Below, one piece after another: positions 55,900 to 64,000 of a DNA stretch of 64,000 bases. Origin of the DNA: Roridomyces roridus (taxonomy: Eukaryota; Basidiomycota; Agaricomycetes; Agaricales; Mycenaceae); the NCBI GenBank assembly GCA_029378245.1, contig JARKIF010000141.1:1-64000 (forward strand), given 5' to 3'. A program made the position numbers and the translations under genes. The notes under the pieces are model-generated. The model ran no database searches. It was not told the DNA's origin and saw only the letters and a list, made by a program, of their open reading frames with translations. The first letter of the stretch is position 1. The number at the start of each line of letters is the position of its first letter.

Positions 55900-56242
55900 A
55901 CGCAACTGTGAACTTTTTTTCTTGTGACTTTATTCGTGTATTTGTATAATGGCTACAATGGGTCAGTGTATCTCGAGGTTTACTGTCGAATCGAAAACAC
56001 GTGCTCGTGGACAGGCTTGTCCCAGTACCGCCATGTCCATCTCAAAGGCCTGTTCGGTCTTGCTTCCCTCTCTCTCTCTGTCCTTCAAATTCCATATTTC
56101 CTCCCCAAGACATGGATAGGAGAGTTGTCCCGCGGGCCGCGGAAGCAACTGAGACATGTCTTGGATCCTCCCACTTTAAAAGGCTGGCCACTGCACCTCC
56201 TAACCCCAATTACCTTCTGTCTTCTGCCACCACAAACTACCA
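55900..56242. other. Intergenic region, transporter to pseudokinase
   Basis: The 343 bases lie between two genes on the same strand and hold the transporter terminator and the kinase-like promoter. A CCTCTCTCTCTCTGTCC pyrimidine tract sits at about 56073-56089, a common feature of fungal promoters. Confidence 0.4.
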
Positions 56243-57408
56243 ATGCCTATTGCTCAACCCATTCTCGGTCTCCGCGGTTGCGTCGTCAAGGACGGTGCCC
56301 TCTTCCTGGAGGAAGTTATCGCCCATGGGTCGTATAACAAACTCTACCGTGCCGTCGAGACCGAGTCTGCTGTCTCATCCCGGCGCTCGTCGTGGGCATC
56401 CTCGTCCTCAGCTTCCTCCTCTTCCTCCTCTTCACCCAGGGTCTATGCAGTCAAGTCCCTGAGGAAAGCCAAAGCTTTCCGGACCGACGACAGGTTATAC
56501 AAACACGAGCTCTCTCTTCACCGTAGCGTCGACAGCCATCCCAACATTATGACCCTCCAGGACGCCTTCATTGACCGGGGTCGCATGTTCCTGGTTATGG
56601 ACATGCACGTCCACGGAACCATGGTCGAGGCCATCCTCGATGGGATGTATCAGCGCAACACGCCCCTCATTCAGCGCACCTTTGGGCAACTCGTTGATGC
56701 AGTGTTGTTCTGCCACAGCAAAGGTGTTTACCATCGGAATATCAAGCCGACACATATCCTCGTCGACCACTGGGGTGGAAACCCCTGTCTTATCGACTTT
56801 GGGCTTGCCACGTCCGACGCCGTGAGCGATCAGCTGAATGTGGGCTCGGCGCCCTACATGTCGCCCGGTATGTATCTGCTCTCTTTTCGCCCTCTTTCCG
56901 CATCATCGACTCAACCACCGTTTTAGAATCGTTCGCCGGCAGCTATCGCCCCGAACTGAGCGATGCCTGGGCCATCGGTATGACGCTTTTAAACGTCGTA
57001 ACGAACGACACACCATGGCAATCTGCGCGCCCCGACGTCGACAGGAGTTTTAAAGTTTTCGTCGAAGGCCGCCGGCACTCCCTGTGCCGCAAACTTCCAG
57101 TCTCGCGGCCCCTCGCCAGATTGTTGAGGTGGTTCTTCCGTATGGACCCCTCGAAGCGGCTCAGCCTGGAGCGCTTCAACAAGAAACTGCAGCGCATGGA
57201 CGATATGTTTATGCGCCTGGACGAGGTGGATGATGTGGTCATGAGGGTGCGACATCAAGCTTTGCGGGTGGGGTGTGGACGCCCGACGCCTCCTCCGGAT
57301 GGCTCTGAGCCCCCATTTCCGCTGTGGACAGGTCCGGGCAACGCCAGGATCAGCACGTCTGCGGTTGTTTGCCTGGTACGTTTGGCGTGGTTCTGGCGCA
57401 AATGGTGA
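56243..57408 (+). CDS. Protein kinase-like protein, probable pseudokinase
   Basis: Two exons, joined by an intron beginning GTATGTATCTGC at about 56870, encode roughly 370 residues with a Ser/Thr kinase fold (RAN1-like by layout). The beta-3 Lys is present at residue 71 (VYAVKSLRK), and the DFG motif is LIDFGLAT (Asp185). The catalytic loop, however, reads YHRNIKPTHILVD: the catalytic Asp is Asn166, and the metal-binding Asn of the HRDxKxxN motif is His171. The glycine loop (IAHGSYNKLY) also lacks its usual glycines. A Ser-rich insert (SSSSASSSSSSSP) precedes the beta-3 strand. Together these changes point to an inactive kinase. The activation segment SAPYMSPESF and the C-lobe (AWAIGMTLLNVV, DPSKRLSLERF) are kept. 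Confidence 0.8.
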
Positions 57409-57795
57409 CCCCGGATGATCGTGTCGAGACGCTGTGTACCATATAGTAGTTGCTTACCCAGAGAGAATACAAAACTTCATACATGCTTTGGTTGTGCATA
57501 AGGGGATCTTGGGGTAGGCCTCATCGCGTGCGTGAAGAATACGTACACGGAAAAAAGTAGACGGTAAATGCAGCTGGGGTTGAACACATTTCAAACGAAG
57601 GCTTGAAGTCCATTTTGTACCCAACAATCGCGTTCCGTCACAGACAGTGTCTACGACAAACTCTGGCGATCGAGGCAGGCGTGATTTCTCCTTGCACGGA
57701 CAACCAACCAACGAATTCGCTTCTTCCTAGGTACTTTCTTCAAGCCAGTTGCAGTTACTAAACTGTAGTATATAATTTGTGTAACTGTATCACTT
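57409..57795. other. Convergent intergenic region
   Basis: The 387 bases separate the 3' ends of the pseudokinase (+) and hydrolase (-) genes. The proximal part of the repeat shared with 53631 begins at about 57756. No gene was recognised. Confidence 0.4.
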
Positions 57796-59393
57796 CTACA
57801 ACTTGGCTGCAGGCGTCGCAAGCTTTTCGACTTCAGCAGCAATTTCACGCGCTGGAAACAGTGCTCAATTGGGCTTCAGCAGGAAGTAAAAATGTCTTAC
57901 CGAGCTGCTTGGGAGCTTCTTGCGCGATCTGTTCAAGTTTTAATACACCAAAAGCCACGAAGAAAACGGCGTACCAGATGTCCCGCCTCTACAATTCTAA
58001 CATTCGACGAGTTGGCAGGGCGTCGCCACACGCGCTCTTGTGTCGCATCGGGTCCGCCAATTCTGGAGAAAACGTTAATGATTTAAGTGAAGAGGATATG
58101 TCACGTACTCTGGATGGTCTGGCTTTCCAGGGACAACCCACCGCACGGCCACACGGGGTTCCAGATTTGGGAGCTGATCCCATACAGCGCCGCTGCCATC
58201 CGTTCCCGCGAATGCAAGCGCCTCTTGCAATGGTGGCATCCCTAGGCGCACTCCACCGTCTTCGGCGTCCACGAGCCCGCGTTCGACGTAGCGCTGTAGT
58301 ACGCGTGGATCCCATGTCGAAAAGAAGGCGTTGGCGGCGAATGACGCGTAGGCTGCTTCTCTGCTAGGCCAGGAGTCGCGGCGCGTGACAGCACCAGTAG
58401 TAAGTGGTGGTGGTGAATCGATGCCTGGGAGCGACGGGTTCGTGGGATCAGGTTGGATGGGTGGCCCGAAGCGCACCATGACGGGGTCGACGAGAGTGAG
58501 AGCAGTGAAGAGTCGCGGGTGGGTGAGCGCGGCCCAAGTACTTTTCGCGTCTCAGAAAATGCCATGAAGGAAGAATATATATCTTACCAACAACAGCCGC
58601 CGAATGAGTGGCCAATAGCCAGGATGCGGCGCTCTGTGTAACCGCGAACTTTGCGCATGGCACTCTCTTCTGGCGGGACTGGGGAAAGAACCGCTGGTAG
58701 CGCGCCAGGGGCTGCAATTTCACTCGGGAGGAAATGCAGCAAAAAGTTGAGCACGTCGCGTGCACTATCTGACCAGTCCGCGGCGGCCAGCGGGGTCCCC
58801 AGATCCAAGTTTATTACGCAAGACGCGCCGTGGTGGGTGGCCTCCCAAATCCAAATTTCCTCTACGTCCTTTGCAGCCGGAGTCGCGAGTAAATCCAACA
58901 GCGTTGGTTCCCAAGTCTCTTTCGGGAAACCATTCGCGTGCATGAAGAAGAGAGTCAACCCGCTTCCGTGCGTGTCTGCAATGTCCCGCCTGACGTAACG
59001 GTTCACGGCGCTCCAAAGCACGCTTTCATACCGACCTCGGGGAGTGACCGCTTGGGATTCTACCCAGGCGATACGCGCCTTGTTTCGCTCCTTCCTCTCT
59101 GCCTTGGTCGCTGAAGCAGGAGCTGCAGGTGGTGGAGCAGGTGCAGGAGGGGTGCAACGCAAATGTGCGGCTGGGACAATATGCGTAGAGACGATGTAAC
59201 GCGGGTCAGGGAACGTTCGGGGTGGCGGTGGAGGCTGCTTTGGCAGGGCTTTCGCGATGGCAGAGGACGGCGGGGGGTAAACAGGGAGCAATGGCGGGTA
59301 GGAGGCGTGGACAGCTTGCCTCGACGATGCGGGCGGTGGGTAGCTGGACATGGGCGTTCGAGAAAGACTGAGCAAGCGTCGGATACCGGTCAT
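57796..59393 (-). CDS. Alpha/beta hydrolase, Lpx1-like, with peroxisomal AKL signal
   Basis: This is a lipase-type alpha/beta hydrolase resembling the peroxisomal matrix lipase Lpx1. A Pro-rich N terminus (SSYPPPASSRQAVHAS) leads to TLFFMHANGFPKETWEPTLL, the family's HANGFPKE block. The nucleophile elbow is ILAIGHSFGGC. Downstream segments include LFTALTLVDPVMVRFGPPI and, over the last small exons, IGGPDATQERVWRRPANSSN, VRIVEAGHLV, IAQEAPKQL and finally EVEKLATPAAKL. The active-site His lies in AGHLV. The C-terminal Ala-Lys-Leu is a canonical PTS1 signal. Start candidates are in frame at 59462, 59393 (MTGIRRL) and 59351 (MSSYPPP). A broken copy of its 3' end lies at 53631. Confidence 0.8.
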
Positions 59394-59717
59394 TGACTTT
59401 TGGCTCCGGATAATCAGGGGATTGATAAGATTTATACTCTTGCCTTCTCCCGTGAACCTCAACGTCTTCTAGAGCTTGCAGAGCGCGTCGTCCATTCAAG
59501 GACGGCAATTACGACGTGGAACAAACGACTGGACTCGCAAAGTGATGCGAAGCAAACCACAAGGGCCTAGGCTTCACGTCCACAACCTTTCGCTGAAAAT
59601 ACAACCATCTCTTCCCTCGTAGACTTTCTTTGGGCCGTCATGAGACGCTACACCCTGGCTAACTGCGCTGCGCTTCCGCCCCTTCTCGTGTACTGTTCAT
59701 CTCTTGCTCTCAGCGCC
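59394..59717. promoter_or_regulatory. Divergent intergenic region, hydrolase and nitroreductase
   Basis: The 324 bases hold both promoters. In-frame sequence upstream of the hydrolase start (to 59462) lacks family similarity. Confidence 0.4.
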
Positions 59718-60750
59718 CATGAGTGTCTTCACCGCAGCCTACCCAGTTGGTCACCCTGACCCGAATTACGACGTCCCTGGTAAACTTGGTTTACTGAAGA
59801 GACAAGAGACATCCTAACGAGGAGTAGAACCTCTCCCGACGAACCACGAATCGGCCTCGCAGGACAGACACGACAGCGCGGTGGAGATTACCGATTCGTT
59901 GATGAAGAATCGTTTCTCTTGCCGTTACTATCTCCCAAAGCCTGTCGAGAAAGAAACGATCGAGGCCATAATCGACGCGGCTCGCTGCTCGCCGTCTGGT
60001 AACAACATGCAGTACGTGAATTCCTCTCCAGTGTGACGCTCTCTCATGCGTGATAGGCCTTGGGAAAAGGTTTACCCTGTCTTTTCTTTCCCTTTCCCTT
60101 CTCACACATGTCTCAAGGTTTACTGTCTCTCGGGTGATTTGAAGGATACAATTGCCCGTGACATGGTCCAGGCGAACAAAGAAGCGCCTGAGGCTTACTC
60201 TGCTCAGTATCATTACTACCCCGCCGGCCCTATCCCTCCGGTGTATGCCCGGCGTCGTTTTGAATTCGGCAAACATTTCTACGCCCCTCTGAACGTGGAC
60301 CACGCGGATCTCAAGGGCCGAACCCGAGTTTCTGCGAGGAACTTGTATGTACATCATACGCCACAGGCACGAAATCTGATCACACTCCCAGTGAATTCTT
60401 TGACGCGCCTGTCGCGTTTATTTTCACGATCAATAATGCACTCACGCAAGGTAAAGTATCTATTCCGTTGGTTGTTCAAGTCTCATCATTCTCCAGGCTC
60501 GTGGCTCGATGTAGGCTATTTCTTGCAGAGCATGACTCTCGCCGCCCGTGCACGAGGGCTCGAGACAATCTCACAAGAAGCCACTGCAAAGTATCAATTG
60601 ATTTTGAGGAAGCATCTCCCGATTGACGACACTGAAATCGTCGCTTTGGGAATGTGTATGGGCTATCCGGACTTGGAAAAGGTCGCACAGTTCTCTGCCA
60701 AGCAGCCGAAGAGAGAGGTCTCGGATATCGTCGAATTCTTTGGTTTCTAA
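59718..60750 (+). CDS. Nitroreductase-family flavoprotein
   Basis: This is an FMN-dependent NAD(P)H oxidoreductase of the NfsA/NfnB fold. Exon 1 encodes MSVFTAAYPVGHPDPNYDVP. The next exon starts near 59854 and reads EITDSLMKNRFSCRYYLPKP, then DAARCSPSGNNMQ, the FMN-binding block with the conserved RSxR-like and PSxxNxQ elements. Further exons give KVYCLSGDLKDTIARDMVQA, EFFDAPVAFIFTINN, GSWLDVGYFLQSMTLAARAR and LPIDDTEIVALGMCMGYPD, ending VSDIVEFFGF at 60750. The junction between exon 1 and exon 2 is not in phase with any simple GT-AG choice, so an indel or a different first exon is possible. The core enzyme is complete. Confidence 0.8.
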
Positions 60751-60842
60751 TTAGGAAATTTCGTGTATTTGTTTGTACCATCAGAAGCCCCTTTTTGCTC
60801 AGCGATCACGTGCTGGACCCACTTTTGACTTTAACTACCACC

Positions 60843-63117
60843 ATGGCGCGACAGAAGAGTACAAATGCCTCCCCGTCAAAGAGACGCAAGCCCACGACAG
60901 CCTCATCTTCGCGTATAAGAGGGCAACTCAAGATGCTGCCTGAAATGCCTCTTGATATCCTCTTAGAGGTCCGTTGGAACTTGGCTCTTTAACAGCCAGA
61001 GTCACTCGACTCAAATTCTAAAGATATTCTCCCAACTGGAACCGCCCGACGTCCTGCGTCTAGCTCGCACAACAAAGGCTCTCCGCGACATCCTAATGAG
61101 GCGCTCCGCGATATCTATCTGGCGATCCGCCTTTTTAAACGATCCTGACCTGCCTGCCATCCCTCAAGGTCTGACCGAGCCTCAATATGCAAATCTTGCC
61201 TTCTCGCAGCATTGTCATGTTCGTTGGAATTTAATCTTTTGTGTGAATGTACTCAAAAGCTGCTATTTATTTAGTTCTGCTACGCAGCCGGTGAACACCA
61301 CATTTTGTGGGCGTTTCATGTGCGTTCTTGTGAGAGCTGTCTAGCTGGCCGGTTTGTTTTTGAATTATCTGCCCGAATGTCGTTTCCTTGATCGACCCAG
61401 GTTCGACGATCCGCACAAGGTCATGAAGAACATGGGCGAGATTCAGCCCGACAAGGCTCTTCCCTTGTTGAATCGAGCTCTCGTTCGAGGCTGTAAGCAG
61501 CCTTCTTCATTTTGGTGCAACTGGGCTGAGTCCACTCAGATCGTTGGGTGTATTCCTACGAAGAGGCCAAGGAGATCAATGACAAGGTCGGGGAACTGAA
61601 CAAGGGAGATGCCGCTGTTTTGGAGAAATATATCAAAGATCGGAGCAAACTGGTTGAAGACATCACTTCCGTGAGTTTTTTTCCATGAGCCACGACGCCA
61701 GCATGATAGACAGTACATCAGCATGCACTTCAAGCTCAGATGTCCGGCACTCTGAGGGAAGCGAGAAGAGCACGGATGCGTCAAGAGGCGCGAGACCGAC
61801 GGAAAAACGCGTTGGTATCTTTCCTCTATTCAGATTCAAATACTGAATCAGAACAGAGTTTGCCGCCGTTTGAGTGACCTAGGATACGCAGAGGAAGTTC
61901 AATATCTGAACGAGTGTCACCCCGAAACCTTGGCCCAGCATTCGTTGATCGATTCCGAAGAGGTTTTGACTGACCAAGGTTTTTTCTATTCTGCAGCTCT
62001 TTACCGTCCCACTGACACATTTAGTAGCTTGGAACAAGATGGAGGCGGTCCTTGTCGAATTGATGCTAAAGGCGCGAGAAAGGGTGAAGAAAAGGAAACG
62101 CAAGGCACTCCTCAAAGAGCGACGGAGTCTTTTGATCTCAGTGCTCGACAAGTTTGTGCGCCAACGTCCTCTGGACGAAGTGAACCCGCAAGCCATCGAT
62201 CTTTGCGTTCTACCCCGCTTTTCCGCCATACTCCAAGACCCATCGTCGAAAGCGTATTCGACGGAAGACGACTTTGAGCATCTCGTCGACGAGTTCCCAA
62301 CTCTTTGTGAAGACTGGCGCAAGTCGAAAACCTCGCAACTGGTAGCATTGGTTCCTGGCAGGCGCGACGATGATAATCCAGATGTCTTCCTCCGCCGCGC
62401 GACAACCTTTTTTCGGTGCGGTGAATGCTCGCAACCTATCGCCTACCCACGCATCCTCGCCCACTCGTGCCTGTTCAGCCTACAACACGGGCACCGGAAC
62501 CGCGAAGACGACACGGCGCTGCTGTGTGAGGAACTAAAGGCGGAACCGTGGAACTCGGGCGGGAGGCGCGTCGCATGGTACCCCGAGGCTGTAGCCTCCG
62601 CAAAGACCGTCGTGCGTGCTTGCGGGCTCAACACGGATATGACTACGGCACGAGATATGGACGACGTCGGTGCTTGGCTCGAGTGTGTTCGGTGTGCGCA
62701 CAAGGAACGTGGGCGGACTGTATTTCGTTGGCGCAAGGCGATTTTGCATGATTTGTACCACGTGTTGTCGGGGAGCGAAAGCAAGTGGCGGATGTTGGGC
62801 GACGAGGATGTTGAAGCGGCCGAGACGTTGCAGGACAAGACGTACGCGACTTCGTATGGCTTGGACACGCTGGATTATTCTTGTGTTCATTGTCGGGAAC
62901 AGATGTCCTATGCGAGGGTGAAGAACCATGTTCGTCTCAGGTGAGCGGTTTCTGCGCATACATCAAGTCGAAGCTGATACAATTCAGCCATAATATCGAC
63001 GATGCCGAGCTGGAAGAGGATTATGTATTGCACCTTGACGCGTCGATGGACCAACCCCCCTTCCCGATTATTTTGCCTCCAAGTGTACCTGAAGTCATTG
63101 AGATTCTGGACGACTAG
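60843..63117 (+). CDS. F-box-type protein with two Cys-rich motifs
   Basis: This is a large basidiomycete F-box protein of about 600 residues, probably a substrate adaptor of an SCF ubiquitin ligase. The N terminus (MARQKSTNASPSKRRKPTTA) is basic. The F-box reads LPEMPLDILLE spliced to IFSQLEPPDVLRLARTTKAL, then DILMRRSAISIWRSAFL. A middle region (YSYEEAKEINDKVGELNKGD and LREARRARMRQEARDRRKNA) is helical and basic. Later sections have FRCGECSQPIAYPRILAHSC and YSCVHCREQMSYARVKNHVR, two CxxC-His/Cys motifs that may bind zinc. The C terminus is acidic (IDDAELEEDYVLHLD). Many short introns are present. The substrate is unknown. Confidence 0.7.
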
Positions 63118-63294
63118 GGATAAACTTCTTCTTTGTGACTTATTACTACTTTGTATCGACTTTGTATCGACTTTGATTGTACTACGCACCCGCGTAAAGG
63201 AAAGGAAATTTGGTATGTATGAGATGAGAAGATATGATAATATGGAATAGTGATATTTGCGAGTTCAAAGGATAGCTGGAACATGATTTGTTCG

Positions 63295-64000
63295 TTAGCT
63301 CTCGTGTGTGCTGTCAAGTGATTGCTCGTTCATGTCCTGGGCCTGCTCCTGGACCTGCTGCCCAGGTTGCTCGACGACCTCCGCTGTGGTCGCAGCACTC
63401 GGCGACGGCGAAGCTGCGTTCCTGTACCCAGCGCCAACGCCAAAATCTGTCAAGCTGGGAAACGTAAACTCGGTCACCTCCGTCTCCGATTCGGAAACAT
63501 CCTTCCGCCGTCCCTTTCTCGACCGCACGCGTATGCTCTCCGGCCGTTTCAAAATCGCATCTGCAAGCACGCCACTGACACCGAATGTGCCGTCGTCATC
63601 TTCCTCCTCTCCTTCGTCTTCTCTGCGCTCCTGAGTAACCGCCTCCTCGGCGTCCAAGTCTGGAGGCACTTCGATGCCAACCCACCCATCATCCCAGCCT
63701 GAGCCGGGACCTAAACGAGCCTCCGCGGTATGGGTCCTGGTACGCCTCCGGCCGCGATCCAACGGAAGGGGAGAACCCACAAGATCGGGTGAGCCGGCAC
63801 CAGAGCCGGAACCAGAACCAGAGTCCGCAGAGGACCCGCCAGAAACACTCCCGTTCGAGTTTGGGGGAGTGGGGAACAGCATCTCAAACAAGTTGGTTTG
63901 TTGTTGTTGTTGCTGGGGCGGAGGAGGCGGCGGTGGGTGAGAAGGTGGGTGTCCGGGGGCCGGATAGGCAAAGAAAGGCTGCCCATTTGCGGTCACGGGC
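63295..64000 (-). CDS. Hypothetical low-complexity protein, 5' end beyond window
   Basis: The minus strand is open from the window edge to a stop at 63295. The visible part contains a Pro run, a Gln run (PPPPPPPQQQQQQ), Ser/Gly repeats (SADSGSGSGSGAGSPDL) and an acidic block (EDEGEEEDDDG). It then continues with KRPESIRVRSRKGRRKDVSE and a Gln-rich end (EQPGQQVQEQAQD). I do not recognise it. The composition suggests a disordered nuclear or regulatory protein. A Met at 63996 is available, but upstream sequence is not visible. Confidence 0.5.
   Translation of the reverse strand, partial: PVTANGQPFFAYPAPGHPPSHPPPPPPPQQQQQQTNLFEMLFPTPPNSNGSVSGGSSADSGSGSGSGAGSPDLVGSPLPLDRGRRRTRTHTAEARLGPGSGWDDGWVGIEVPPDLDAEEAVTQERREDEGEEEDDDGTFGVSGVLADAILKRPESIRVRSRKGRRKDVSESETEVTEFTFPSLTDFGVGAGYRNAASPSPSAATTAEVVEQPGQQVQEQAQDMNEQSLDSTHES

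Noticed and set aside
1..64000. tRNA genes or CRISPR-like arrays
   Set aside because: No GGTTCGA-type B box with a matching acceptor stem and no regularly spaced repeats were found by reading. A tRNA scan would be needed to exclude tRNAs fully.

Overview
The window is nuclear DNA of a filamentous basidiomycete, most likely an Agaricomycete. Genes are densely packed on both strands and broken by many short introns of about 45-70 bases, nearly all GT-AG. The gene set is fungal: fused TRP5, DASH subunit Dad4, DUF6593-like and cupredoxin-like proteins, ankyrin-bearing asparaginase, Ctf18, Clp1 and an Ngaro/DIRS-type retroelement. I cannot name the genus. No rRNA, tRNA or CRISPR array was recognised.

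Layout. 1-2.5 kb: the 3' part of a cupredoxin-like surface protein and a G-protein gamma subunit, both carrying single-base frameshifts, then an unknown gene. 2.8-6.7 kb: a gamma-glutamylcyclotransferase gene followed by three tandem copies of a small single-pass membrane protein, with decayed cyclotransferase exon-1 copies between them. 7.4-19.2 kb: an unknown gene, S-adenosylmethionine synthetase, a myotubularin phosphatase, Snu13, asparaginase with ankyrin repeats, and bifunctional tryptophan synthase. 19.3-22.3 kb: a retroelement with split direct repeats and an intact RT/RNase H reading frame but no tyrosine recombinase.

22.3-44.1 kb is housekeeping: a proline-rich membrane protein, eIF2B beta, mitochondrial EF4 (GUF1), Cwf18, an unknown gene, Ctf18, ASA1, a TLC-domain protein, a Dal5-type transporter, Clp1, and an EF-hand external NADH dehydrogenase. 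44.2-53.6 kb: a DUF6593-like protein, a large SAP-domain kinase with WNK-like active-site architecture, Dad4, a secreted metallophosphoesterase and an unknown gene. 53.6-59.4 kb: a sugar-type transporter with an in-frame stop and a probable pseudokinase, bracketed by a duplicated 3' end of a peroxisomal alpha/beta hydrolase. 59.7-64 kb: nitroreductase, F-box-type protein and a partial unknown gene.

The genes mostly serve unrelated core functions (amino-acid and methyl metabolism, translation, splicing, RNA 3'-end processing, replication, respiration). No biosynthetic cluster is evident. The most unusual items are the lysine-relocated SAP kinase, the recombinase-less retroelement, the tandem membrane-protein array, and the transporter/pseudokinase island.
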